From positions 1,550,001-1,614,000 of the forward strand of contig CATNEN010000003.1 of assembly GCA_950097015.1 (NCBI GenBank): a stretch of DNA of 64,000 nt, in the 5' to 3' direction. Below the pieces are notes generated by a model that was given only the letters and a program-made list of their open reading frames with translations, was not told the origin of the DNA and did no database searches. The translations under genes and the position numbers were made by a program. This document shows positions 22,902 through 34,392 of the stretch, one piece after another. Each line of letters starts with the position of its first letter. The first letter of the stretch is position 1. The DNA is from Macrostomum hystrix (lineage: Eukaryota; Platyhelminthes; Macrostomidae).

Positions 22902-24240
22902 ATTTAGAGCTAAAAATAAACGGTGCGTGTGCTATAAGCGGACGTCAGCAGTTTATGCAATCGGTACATATTTACCGGTATGCATGATGATTAAATAGTA
23001 AAATTACTCTTCAAGGACTTCTTAAGTAGATAAATATAAATGAAGACGGCGATACTTCAGTCGTCCTTGTTACTATTACACTATTACAGGTTCGGACGCA
23101 CTTCTTTGACGTACTAACGACGTACTGATCTGGTAAAACCTATAAAACCGATTCAACGCAAATCTATTTAACATTGTATATTGAAAAGAAATATACATAT
23201 ATACCTTTGATATATTAGTTTTTTTGCAGGTTTTATAATTCAATTGCCGCAACAATCCAAAGCAGATGCGCAGAAACTTCTGTGTGGGTAACAACTCTGC
23301 AGATTGACATCCCGACTCTCTCGAACGGAATGTCTCACAATCAGAAAATTGCATGGTTAAATTTTATGGGAACAATGCAAGTTAAAAAGATTTTTTTATT
23401 CAGGTATTAATTTTATACATTAATTTCATACATGTATTTTTTATGTATTTGCAAATATATATTTGCAAATATATTGTCTGAGACGTTTGTAGCCGATATA
23501 ATGCCACTTCAAGTAGCGTTTTAGTGAATTGATCCTCATCAACACATGAGTGTCCCATGCTCATGATGCGAGTCAACGGCTTAAAAATTATCCATCGTTT
23601 TTTGAGTCGCGCAATCATGAATGTAGTATATAATATGCATTTATACTTTGTATGTAAGGTTTATTATATTTGCACGGACTTAGTGAGAACAACGCTATAA
23701 AACAAATAACGAACAGAAAGCATGGCATAAGCGAAAAGGTTTTGTTGTGAGAATTATTTTTCATCAAATAAAACTTTGATAAACTTTTTTAAATATGTAA
23801 GCCCTACATTCATGTCCTGGTTGTAACACTAATTTGCATTATATAAACAAGATTTTGCAGGAAAGAACATTCGCGCGCTCGCTTGCACATACACACATAC
23901 TATTATATAACAAGCGTGTTGCCTAGGGCTAGCCTATATATAATATGCCAGTATATTGATCTAGCTATAGGCCAAAACATTTTCTATCTAAGGACCTATA
24001 GTAGCTAAGAAGTTAATGACTAATTAATTGGCTTAAGCTAGGCCTATAATATGACTATTAGTAGGCTTATAGCTAGGCCCCATGCTATATACAGTTTCTG
24101 TTTGAAATTTAACTAGGGGCCTATTCAGATATAACTCAGACTGGGGCTAGGCCTGACTACTCAGCGAATTTTCATAGCTGTCCTTACAGAAAAAATCTGT
24201 GGGGCTGTTTAAAATTCAATAGTCAATAATAAAAGTCAAC
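22902..24240. other. AT-rich intergenic stretch
   Basis: No supported gene. Short TA-rich motifs only. Confidence 0.4.
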
Positions 24241-24261
24241 AATAATAATAAAAGTATACAT

Positions 24262-24266
24262 ATTAC

Positions 24267-24302
<36 letters not shown>

Positions 24303-24304
24303 CA
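24262..24304. repeat. (AT)n microsatellite
   Basis: About 20 AT dinucleotides adjoining a transposase relic. Confidence 0.9.
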
Positions 24305-24309
24305 TGCAT

Positions 24310-24692
24310 CTGTGCACCGAAGGGCAGCCATTGGGGCACCAAAGGCCATGATCGTGCTCATCCTAGACTACCCTGCTGCTGCACTGCTGCTGGTCATTCA
24401 GCAGTATGTCCTTCCAGGGACACATAATTACTGATGGCTGGCAGGCCTACAATGCATTTTAAAATCATGTGTCTGATAGTTATTGCCTGCACTTTTTGGT
24501 CCCCAACAATCCCACCCTGCACACCAGCACCATTGAGGGATCATGGGCCCATGTGATAGACAAGTTCCGCAGGATGAGTGGCACAAGTGATGATCACTAT
24601 TCAAGATGCAACTTTATAAGTACCTCTGGCATCACCTCTTCATAGAAAATACATTTGGCAACTACCTATATTGGGTTGCCCCTATTACTGAC
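24310..24692 (+). pseudogene. Merlin-type (IS1016/ISXO2-like) transposase relic
   Basis: Conceptual fragments in shifting frames match the DDE core of Merlin transposases. VIQQYVLPGT lies in one frame, then GHIITDGWQAY (catalytic Asp) after a frameshift, an in-frame stop, LVPNNPTLHTSTIEGSW (catalytic Glu) and FRRMSGTS. After another shift comes a LYKYLWHHLF segment, the usual YLxEFxWR-like end. At least two frameshifts and internal stops make it dead. The 5' half is missing and ends were not defined. Confidence 0.7.
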
Positions 24693-24699
24693 TAGTGAC

Positions 24700-25845
24700 T
24701 TTTAATATAACTTTTGTTAGGCCTAGTATTTGTTCATGAAATTATTGAAAAAATAGTTAGATTCAAGAAACTAAGAGTTTGCCAAATATTTTTTTCTGAT
24801 AGGCCCCTAGTTTTTGTTTTTTTGTTATATATATTTGTTTTTGTTTTCTTCTGGATATGTTTACTTAAATAAGATCCAAGTTAATTATGACTTAAAAAGT
24901 GACCTTTAAATTTATTTTGAAGTAGGTTTTATATTAGCATGAATAGGCCTATATCTTATGAAAATAACATTAGCAAATAAACATGTATAAAATAAATGAC
25001 CCCTGTTATTTTCTTGGCAGTTGTTATTTGTCCGGTTAACTGGACAAATAGCCGTTTGATTATTCATCCGGTTAATCGAGGTTGTAGGGGTTGTAGCGCT
25101 ACCACGAGAACCTCTATCATTTGTAAGATAAAATAATTAACAAGCTGCAAAAGGACAGTCATTCAGATTTGAAGTTTGTGTCTCAAATTATTTTCACTTA
25201 TCAGCTAATTAAAAAAATTAAAACCTTTTCCAGAAATTCGGTTGTTTCAGGGACTAACTTAGTTCAAGGGTATAGTTTGGTCTTTGTGAGGTCAAGACTC
25301 AAGATGGCTATTAGCAGGGCAAGAGCGGTCTTTGGGAGGATCGTTGCTCCTGCTCATTGAAAGGAGAGAAATTAAGTCCTTGGGTGGTTAACCAGTTAAC
25401 CGGACAAATAACCAAATGGCTATTTTCTTAGCTAATTTCTTAATTAAATTAGCAACTTTTTTATTCCTAGCTTCAAAACTAGAAACGAGCTTAGAACTAG
25501 CTTGAGTCTCTTGAGTCAATCAACCTTGGGCTCTTGCTCATTAGCTAGGCATAGTATGAAGATGATTATTAAATGTTTTCTGAATAATAAAAAAGCAATG
25601 CCTATTTAAACAGAGCTCAAATGAATAAAAAAATGTGTAAAAAACTTGTGTTTTTCAACTTGTGTTATAAAAAAGTTTCAGACTCATTTTTCTGACTTGA
25701 AATCCTGGCCATATTGTAGTTTATGGAGAATTTAGTATTCCACATATTAGCACTTTGATAGCTAGCTATTTATAGAAACCCTATCTGTTGATCATACTAG
25801 TGTAATGTACTTATATATACTTTTATGGTTTCATTATTATAGCCT
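24700..25845. other. AT-rich intergenic stretch with a palindromic repeat pair
   Basis: A palindromic segment near 25025-25055 (TTTGTCCGGTTAACTGGACAAA-like; written here as TTTGTCC, GGTTAAC, TGGACAAA) recurs inverted at about 25385-25412 (AGTTAACCGGACAAATAACC). This suggests a roughly 400-bp non-autonomous element. No gene was recognised. Confidence 0.4.
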
Positions 25846-25847
25846 AG

Positions 25848-26166
25848 GTTGTAGGCTAGTGGTTAGGGTGTCAGACTCACAACTTGAAGGTCGGGGGTTC
25901 AATTCCCATCTCCACTTAAACAATTTGTGTCCTTTAGCAAGACACTTAACTCTGCATTGCTTCAGTTCACCCAGCTGTTAAATGGGTACCAGCATTAGCT
26001 GGGATAATTGAAGGTGGGTATGGTGTCCCCACAGCCATGGACTAAACAGCCATATACAGCCTTCAGATGCGCCGCGGAATAGCTGTGGCTATGCTGTCGG
26101 CTGCACATCTGACCTGATTAGGGCAGGTGTAATCAATTATTATTATTATTATTATTATTATTATTT
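25848..26166 (+). mobile_element. SINE-A, full length, tRNA-derived
   Basis: tRNA-like head of about 72 nt: A box TAGGCTAGTGGTTAGG, B box GGGGGTTCAATTCCC. The body holds TTTAGCAAGACACTTAAC, CAGCTGTTAAATGGGTACC, CCATGGACTAAACAGCC and CAGATGCGCCGCGGAATAGC. The tail GTGTAATCAATTATT runs into (ATT)n at 26136-26166. This is the best reference copy of the family in the window. The SINE body excludes a functional tRNA gene. Confidence 0.88.
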
Positions 26167-26510
26167 TTATAGCATATTGGCCTAACCACTTGGCCCTTGT
26201 TTGATACTTTAAATTGTCCCAAAAATGTGTGTTTAAATATTTCAATGAACAAGTTAATTACAATAATATTTGATTTAATTATCTATAGCACTGCTTTACA
26301 CATCTCCTACACTAGGAGCCAATATATATTATGTGTTATTTGCTTATAATGACAAGTTAATAAGTTATTAAACTATACAGTTACTAAAATTGAGGCTAAA
26401 CTAATAGGTATTCAGGGTGACCCAACAGGGTTAGATTAATTTTTTTGTCTTATACATAAATTTTTATCAATCAGATACATTAAAAATATCTAATATATCT
26501 AATAATGCAA
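26167..26510. other. Spacer upstream of XPB
   Basis: AT-rich sequence with nothing recognised. Confidence 0.4.
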
Positions 26511-26511
26511 C

Positions 26512-26622
26512 CTTCCAAGGCCAACCTTGAAGTGTACACTGCCTGACAATGAGAAAGTTGGGGCAGATTTACACACCTGTGTAATCATGTGCCTGCGTAT
26601 GGTATCTGTATGCGTTATCTGT
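26512..26622 (+). mobile_element. SINE-B fragment just upstream of XPB
   Basis: Contains CTGCCTGACAATGAGAAAG and GCAGATTTACACACCTGTGT, matching the SINE-B body. It ends about 50 bp before the XPB acceptor. Confidence 0.75.
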
Positions 26623-26686
26623 AGCCAAGGCTGTTATTTACATTATTATTCCTAATTAAAAATAAAATTTCCAGCCCAGAAAACCA

Positions 26687-29600
26687 ATGGGTGGCGGAGA
26701 CAAACGCAAGAAAGGTAGCGGTAAATCAAATGCAGCAGCCTCCACTTCATCCAAGGACACTGGGCGGCCCTCTAAGAAGGTTCGCCTAACCATTGAAGCC
26801 ACTAAATACGACTCGGATGTGGACTATCAGCCGTCTGATTTTGAAGACGACGTTGCTACAGAGTCTTCGGCGGCGGCCGCGGTTCCAGCAGCCGCGGCCA
26901 AAGGTGCGCCGGGCGAAGAAGCCGGCTCCGTTGAACTAGACGAATACGGTGCGAAAGATTATAGCAAATCCTTGACGCTGAAGCCGGATCACGAGTCTAG
27001 GCCATTGTGGGTCGGCCCGGACGGTCACATCTTTCTGGAGGCGTTTAGTCCGGTGTACAAGCAGGCTCACGATTTTCTTATCGCCATCTCGGAGCCGATT
27101 AGTAGGCCGGAATTGATTCACGAGTATAGGCTGACCTCATATAGTCTGTGAGTATTACTAAAGCTGTCTGGCAGTTCAATATGCGTGAATGAAAATTAGA
27201 GGCCGTGCCAAATCAAGAAATGAAAGAAATCAAAATATGAAAAGTCTCAATTAACCTTTTCAAGATTGGGGAGCTAATCTACGCGAGGCATGAGAAGGGG
27301 GAAATAACCTACTCAAGATATGAGAAGTGGGAGCTAACCTACTCAAGACATGAGAGAAGGGGAACTAACCTACTCAAGAAATGAGCGATGGGACATAACC
27401 TACTCAAGACATGAGAAGGGGGAGCTAACCTACTCAAGATATGAGAAGGGGGAGCTAACCTACTCAAGATATGAGAAGGGGGAGCTAACCTACTCAAGAT
27501 ATGAGAAGGGGGAGCTAACCTACTCAAGATATGAGAAGGGGGAGCTAACCTACTCAAGACATGAGAAGGGGGAGCTAACCTACTCAAGACATGAGAAGGG
27601 GAGCTAACCTACTCAAGATATGAGAAGGGGAGCTAACCTACTCAAGATATAAGAAGGGGGAGCTAACCTACTCAAGATATGAGAAGGGGGGGCTAACCTA
27701 CTCAAGATATGAGAAGGGGGAGCTAACCTACTCAAGATATGAGAAGGGGGAGCTAACCTACTCAAGATATGAGAAGGGGGAGCTAACCTACTCAAGATGT
27801 GAGAAGGGGGAGCTAACCTACTCAAGACATGAGAAGGGGGAGCTAACCTACTCAAGATATGAGAAGGGGGAGCTAACCTACTCAAGACATGAGAAGGGGG
27901 AGCTAACCTACTCAAGATATGAGAAGGGGGAGCTAACCTACTCATGAAACTAGAAGGGGGAGCTAATCTACTTAGGACGCATAATTATTTCTCGGAGCAA
28001 AACCTCTACCATTTTCAGTTACGCAGCTGTGAGTGTCGGCCTAGAGACTGACAATATCATAGAATATTTGCGTCGATTGTGCAAAACTTCGCTGGATCCA
28101 GGCATTGAGCAATTCATTCGAATTTGTACACAGAGCTACGCCAAGCTCAAACTTGTACTCAAGGATGGCAGATATTTTATTGAAAGTCAGCATTTGTCTG
28201 TTGTTCGCACTGTAATGCTGGATGCTGTGGTCCTTGAATGCCTGTTAAATCCTAGCGAGGCTCAGTCGATGCTGGAGGTGGCTTTGGCAGCTGCTCAGGT
28301 GAGACTGTGGATTCTCTTGTTTTCAAAGTGTTCTCTAACTGTCTGCAGTTCATGTTCATTAGATTGCCTTGGCTGTTGGCTTCCTTATTTTCACTGAATA
28401 TCCCTAGCGTTTAAAGTACACCGAGACTATAAAAGAGGATTACCCTATTTTCTAACGTGCGATAGATTCCCTGTGGATTAGATTCTAGCGTATTGTTTAT
28501 TATTATCAGTGAATTCGCAATTTTATATCGTACATCGGATTTCCCAATTTTTTTGCGTACATTTGGCGACGAATAATCTAGTCTAACATATTTCGTTGAA
28601 TTACCCGATTTTCTAGCGTACATTGGATTCCCGATTATCTAATCTAACGTGTTTTATTGAATAGCCATATTTTCTGACGTACTCCAATACCTAATTTGGG
28701 AGTTCCCGAATATCAAACGCACACTGGATTCCCCTATTTTCTAACGTACTTTTTCTAATTTCTTGATGTACATTAGATTTCCCAATTTCCCGATGTACAT
28801 TGGATTTCCCAATTTCCCGATGTACATTGGATTTCCCAATTTCCCGATGTACATTGGATTTCACAATTTTCTGACGTACATTCGATTTCCCAATATTCTG
28901 ACGTGCATTGGGTTTCCCAATATCCTGATGTACATTGGATTTCCCAATTTTCTTACGTACATTGGATTCCCCTGTTTTCTAACGTACACTGGATTCCCCA
29001 TTTATTTCATCCGACCCTTGGAAAACACCCACAGGGTCGCGCCACTGCTGGCTCATCAGAGCCGGCTCCTTCGGCTGAGCCGGCCGCGTCGACAGCAACG
29101 GCGGCGTCGTCATCGGCCGAGCCGCCCAGCGACATCCTCGATCTCTACGATCGTCTGGATCGAGAAGACGCCGCCGCTGAGGATTCCCTAGCATCGGCTA
29201 ATCGGGTGTCTCTAGAAGTGCAGCAGAGCATGATTGAGGTGCTGCAGAAACGCTGCACGGAGCTAGATTATCCCCTGATGGCCGAGTACGATTTCCGTCA
29301 GGACAGTAAGAATCCCAATCTAGGCATCGATTTGAAGCCATTGACAACGCTTCGGCCGTATCAGGAGCGCTCGTTGCACAAAATGTTCGGCAATGGTCGT
29401 GCCCGCAGCGGTGTCATTGTGCTACCCTGCGGTGCCGGTAAGACATTGGTTGGAGTTACCGCAGCATGTACCGTTAGAAAGCGTTGCCTAGTTCTGTGCA
29501 CCTCCGGCGTGGCTGTTGAACAATGGCGCAATCAGTTTCGACTCTGGTCCACTATTGAAGATTCTCAGATTTGTCGTTTCACGAGCGACTCGAAGGAGAG

Positions 29601-32406
29601 GCCTGGTAATGCAGGCATTTGCATATCTACCTACTCAATGATTGCTCACAGCAGTAAGCGGTCATACGAAGCGGAACAGGTGATTTTTTTTCTTATGACC
29701 TGTCTATAATTTAATAATTAATTTCTCATTAACTAATAGAGGACGCTACCTACTTATGACCTGTCATTAATATGTCTTATAGAATTGTGTAATGACCATT
29801 ATTAAATATGTCTGATAGAATGGTGTAACGACCACTCTTAAATATGTCTTATAGAATTGTGTAATGACCATTCTTAAATATGTCTGGTAGATTGGTGTAA
29901 TGACCATTATTAAATATGTCTGATAGAATGGTGTAATGACCATTATTAAATATGTCTGATAGAATGGTGTAATGACCATTATTAAATATGTCTGATAGAT
30001 TGGTGTAACGACCACTCTTAAATATGTCTGATAGATTGGTGTAATGACCATTATTAAATATGTCTGATAGATAGGTGTAACGACCACTCTTAAATATGTA
30101 TTATAGAATTGTGTAATGACCATTCTTAAATATGTCTGATAGATTGGTGTAATGACCATTATTAAATATGTCTGATAGATTGGTGTAATGACCATTATTA
30201 AATATGTCTGATAGAATGGTGTAATGACCATTATTAAATATGTCTGATAGATTGGTGTAATGACCATTATTAAATATGTCTGATAAAATGGTGTAATGAC
30301 CATTATTAAATATGTCTGATAAAATTGTGAAATGACCATTATTAAATATGTCTGATAGAATGGTGTAATGACCATTATTAAATATGTCTGATAGATTGGT
30401 GTAATGACCATTATTAAATATGTCTGATAGAATGGTGTAATGACCATTATTAAATGAACTCTCCTTCATTAACCAGGTGATGTCCTGGCTTCGCGATCAG
30501 GAATGGGGCCTGATGGTGCTTGACGAAGTGCACACAATACCCGCCAAGATGTTTCGCAGGGTGCTAACAATTGTGCGCGCGCATTGTAAGCTAGGCCTGA
30601 CCGCTACTCTGGTTCGCGAGGATGACAAAATTGCCGACTTGAATTTTCTGATTGGTCCAAAACTGTACGAAGCCAACTGGCTGGAGCTTCAACGCGGCGG
30701 CTACATCGCCAGGGTGCAATGCGCGGAAGTTTGGTGCCCGATGTCGCCAGAATTCTACCGCGAATACTGCAGCCAGAAGTCCTGGGCTAGGCGGACACTG
30801 CTGTATCAGATGAATCCTAATAAATTTCGTGTCTGCCAATTTCTGATTAACTATCACGCCAGGCGTGAGGATAAGATCATAGTGTTCTCTGACAATGTGT
30901 TCGCATTGAAATATTATGCCAACGCTTTGAATAAGCCTTATCTGTACGGCCCAACTTCGCAATCGGAGCGAATGTACGTTTTGAAAAACTTTCAGAACAA
31001 TCCGCAAGTCAATACAATCTTCGTATCCAAGGTGGCTGATAACAGTTTCGACTTGCCCGAGGCTAATGTACTCATTCAAATCACCAGCCACGGCGGTTCT
31101 AGGCGTCAGGAGGCTCAACGACTGGGTAGAATTCTTCGCGCCAAACGCGGCATCGGACCGGGAGAAGATTATAACGCATTCTATTATAGCCTGGTGTCTC
31201 AGGACACAGCCGAGATGTACTTTGCAGAGAAGAGACAGCGCTTCCTGGTCAATCAGGTTCGTTGAGTTTGTTTCTGATTGGTTTAGGAGGCTAATGAGCA
31301 GCTTGTGATTGATTACGTAGGGTAATGAGTAGCTTGTGATTGATGTTGGAGGGTAATGAGTAGCTTGTGATTGATGTTGGAGGGTAATGAGTAGCTTGAG
31401 ATTGATTTAGGAGGGTAATGAGCAGCTTGAGATTGATTTAGGGGGTAATAAGCAGCTTGAGATTGATGTTGGAGGGTAATGAGCAGCTTGAGATTGATTT
31501 TGGAGGGTAATAAGCAGCTTGAGATTGATTTAGGAGGGTAATGAGCAGCTTGAGATTGATTTAGGAGGGTAATGAGCAGCTTGAGATTGATTTAGGGGGT
31601 AATAAGCAGCTTGAGATTGATTTTGGAGGGTAATAAGCAGCTTGAGATTGATTTAGGAGCTAGGGTAATGAGCAGCTTGAGATTGATTTAGGAGCTAGGG
31701 TAATGAGCAGCTTGAGATTGATTTAGGGGGTAATAAGCAGCTTGAGATTGATTTAGGAGGGTAATAAGCAGCTTGAGGTTGATTTAGGAGGGTAATAAGC
31801 AGCTTGAGATTGATTTAGGAGGGTAATAAGCAGCTTGAGGTTGATTTAGGAGGGTAATAAGCAGCTTGAGATTGATTTAGGAGGGAATGAGTAGCTTGTG
31901 ATTGATTGATTTGTGATACATTTTTCTCCTCGCTGGCTGCGGGTCTAGGGTCTAGTGCCCTCTGCCCTCCCGTAGATATTATAATGTTATCATTAACTAG
32001 CGGTCAGGGTCGGGAAGAGTAATGAGCAGCTTGAGATCAAAGGCTCCTTCTTATTGAATTCCCTCAGGGCTACGCATTCAAAGTGGTGACCCGTCTGCCT
32101 GGCATGGAGTCAGAGGAGGGTCTCGGCCTCTCTACAAAGGAGTCTCAGCTGCAGCTGCTGCAACAGGTGCTAGCCACATCGGAGGCCGACGCTCGCGACG
32201 AAGACGAACAACAGCCCGGAGCTGCTGCGTCAGGCGGTAGCGGCGCCTCGATGAAGAAAGTACAGTCGGCGCCAGCCTTTCAACGCCGCAGCGCCACAAT
32301 GGCCAGTCTGTCTGGCGCAGACGAGACAGTCTACGCCGAATTTCGTTCGGGCGGCAACAAACGCCTGCAGGAACGGCATCCGCTATTTAGAAAGTTTAAG
32401 CGTTGA
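26687..32406 (+). CDS. ERCC3: TFIIH/NER DNA helicase-translocase XPB (ERCC3)
   Basis: Exons 26687-27147, 28019-28298, 29035-29679, 30477-31256 and 32068-32406 give 834 residues. The N-terminal domain contains [10 protein letters not shown] then YAAVSVGL across the first junction. Helicase domain 1 has Walker A GAGKT (380-384) and the DEVH box (478-481). The XPB-specific RED motif follows (Arg509-Asp511, LVREDDK). Helicase domain 2 has [13 protein letters not shown] is the SF2 ATPase of TFIIH that opens promoters and damaged DNA. Near-complete similarity through the core leaves little doubt. All four introns carry their own tandem arrays. A splice acceptor ends at 26674, 12 nt before the ATG. 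Somewhat longer than human (782 residues), through low-complexity acidic/Ala-rich segments. Confidence 0.98.
27268..27975. repeat. Minisatellite in XPB intron 1, 30-bp unit
   Basis: About 23 copies of a 30-bp unit containing CTACTCAAGATATGAGAAGG, with a purine-rich GGGGGAGCTAAC part. The unit is a multiple of 3, so open frames on both strands are artefacts. Confidence 0.96.
28430..29005. repeat. Degenerate tandem repeat in XPB intron 2, about 27-30 bp
   Basis: A diverged array of units containing TACATTGGATTTCCCAATTT. It is cleanest at 28765-28870 and decayed on both sides. The open frame across it is not a gene. Confidence 0.85.
29760..30456. repeat. Minisatellite in XPB intron 3, 36-bp unit
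   Basis: About 19 copies of a 36-bp unit containing TGTCTGATAGAATGGTGTAA followed by TGACCATTATTAAATA. It fills almost the entire 797-bp intron. Confidence 0.96.
31275..31905. repeat. Minisatellite in XPB intron 4, about 31-bp unit
   Basis: About 20 copies containing GGGTAATGAGCAGCTTGAGA, with ATGAG/ATAAG and TTAGG/TTGG variants arranged in a partly periodic order. One more unit lies near 32015-32035. Confidence 0.95.
31918..31985 (+). mobile_element. SINE-B 3'-end fragment (tentative)
   Basis: TCTCCTCGCTGGCTGCGGGT followed by TCTAGTG and GCCCTCC resembles the SINE-B 3' end. Short and diverged. Confidence 0.45.
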
Positions 32407-32866
32407 AAACTCTGGGCCAGTTTTAATGCGGCGTTAAACTACTTATCTAATGAGTAGTTGTCGCGAATTAATGAAAAAATCACTCTTAATATACTATTAA
32501 TACTACTAAAGCTACTCACTGAGTAGCATAATTTGTAATATAAAATTTGTAATTTAATGACAGCTAAACATGTTTTGGCTTAAAATTTATAAACAAACAA
32601 AAATACTGAAAGTTCACATGCTCCTCTGTCTAGTGTGATGCAACACATGTGACCCTTTTTCTGCTTGCTATTTGACAAATGTTACAATTCTAAATAGATA
32701 CTCAATCAGTGGCATTTCATTAATTTTTCATATTTTCGTGCTGATATTCTACTTTATCTGTTTCGTTGCCATACAAGAAGTGCTTTCGTTAATTCGTTAT
32801 TTAATCTATGAGAATTTCCCATTTCTAAAGGATACATCAGAACATGGAGTAAAATTGTAAAGTTTT
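32407..32866. other. XPB 3' UTR and spacer
   Basis: AT-rich; no convincing gene. Possible location of an unseen 5' exon of BCS1, but no ATG directly followed by GT occurs here. Confidence 0.4.
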
Positions 32867-32867
32867 G

Positions 32868-34350
32868 TGGTGTCTAACGAGGGTTGGGTAGATAAAGTAG
32901 TGTCTGACTATTGTGTTAGGTAGATAAAGCAGTGTCTAATGATAGTGTTGGGTAGATAAAGTTGTGTCTAACGATAGTGTTGGGTAGATAAAGTAGTGTC
33001 TGACTATTGTGTTAGGTAGATAAAGCAGTGTCTAATGATAGTGTTGGGTAGATAAAGTTGTGTCTAACGATAGTGTTAGGTAGATAAAGTAGTGTCTGAC
33101 TATTGTGTTAGGTAGATAAAGCAGTGTCTAACGATAGTGTTGGGTAGATAAAGCAGTGTCTAACGATAGTGTTGGGTAGATAAAGTTGTGTCTAACGATA
33201 GTGTTGGGTAGATACAGTAGTGTCTAACGATAGTGTTGGGTAGATAAAGTAGTGTCTGACTATTGTGTTGGGTAGATAAAGTTGTGTCTAACGATAGTGT
33301 TGGGTAGAAAAAGCAGTGTCTGGCTATTGTGTTGGGTAGATAAAGCAGTGTCTAACGATTGTGTTGGGTAGATAAAGTTGTGTCTAACGATAGTGTTGGG
33401 TAGATAAAGCAGTGTCTGGCTATTGTGTTGGGTAGATAAAGCAGTGTCTAACGATAGTGTTGGGTAGATAAAGCAGTGTCTGGCTATTGTGTTGGGTAGA
33501 TAAAGCAGTGTCTAGCGATAGTGTTGGGTAGATAAAGCAGTGTCTAACGATAGTGTTGGGTAGATAAAGCAGTGTCTGGCTATTGTGTTGGGTAGATAAA
33601 GCAGTGTCTAGCGATAGTGTTGGGTAGATAAAGCAGTGTCTAGCGATAGTGTTTGGTAGATAAAGCTGTGTTTAGCGATAGTGTTTGGTAGATAAAGCAG
33701 TGTCTAACGATAGTGTTGGGTAGATAAAGCAGTGTCTAGCGATAGTGTTTGGTAGATAAAGCAGTGTCTAGCGATAGTGTTGGGTAGATAAAGCAGTGTC
33801 TAGCGATAGTGTTTGGTAGATAAAGCAGTGTCTAGCGATAGTGTTGGGTAGATAAAGCAGTGTCTGGCTATTGTGTTGGGTAGATAAAGCAGTGTCTAGC
33901 GATAGTGTTTGGTAGATAAAGCAGTGTCTAGCGATAGTGTTGGGTAGATAAAGCAGTGTCTAGCGATAGTGTTTGGTAGATAAAGCAGTGTCTAGCGATA
34001 GTGTTGGGTAGATAAAGCAGTGTCTGGCTATTGTGTTGGGTAGATAAAGCAGTGTCTAGCGATAGTGTTTGGTAGATAAAGCAGTGTCTAGCGATAGTGT
34101 TGGGTAGATAAAGCAGTGTCTAGCGATAGTGTTTGGTAGATAAAGCAGTGTCTAGCGATAGTGTTGGGTAGATAAAGCAGTGTCTGGCTATTGTGTTGGG
34201 TAGATAAAGCAGTGTCTAACGATAGTGTTGGGTAGATAAAGTTGTGTCTAACGATAGTGTTGGGTAGATACAGTAGTGTCTAACGATAGTGTTGGGTAGA
34301 TAAAGCAGTGTCTAACGATAGTGTTGGGTAGATAAAGCAGTGTCTAGCGA
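32868..34350. repeat. Minisatellite between XPB and BCS1, 32-bp unit with higher-order structure
   Basis: About 46 copies of a 32-bp unit containing TTGGGTAGATAAAGCAGTGT. Variants (TCTGGCTATTG, TCTAGCGATAG, TTTGGTAG) recur in the same order every five units. The TGTCTGGCTA variant sits at 33861, 34021 and 34181, exactly 160 bp apart, so 5-mers were amplified as blocks. Confidence 0.97.
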
Positions 34351-34392
34351 TAATACCTGCTTCGATGATTTTATTCTCCATAAAAATTGCAG

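Noticed and set aside
25848-25920. tRNA gene (TAGGCTAGTGG and GGTTCAATTCC boxes)
   Set aside because: Same reasoning; it is the head of full-length SINE-A with an (ATT)n tail.
32672-32860. 62-codon hydrophobic frame between XPB and BCS1, considered as a BCS1 5' exon
   Set aside because: It has no in-phase donor joining to 34393, and its sequence does not resemble the BCS1 N-terminus.
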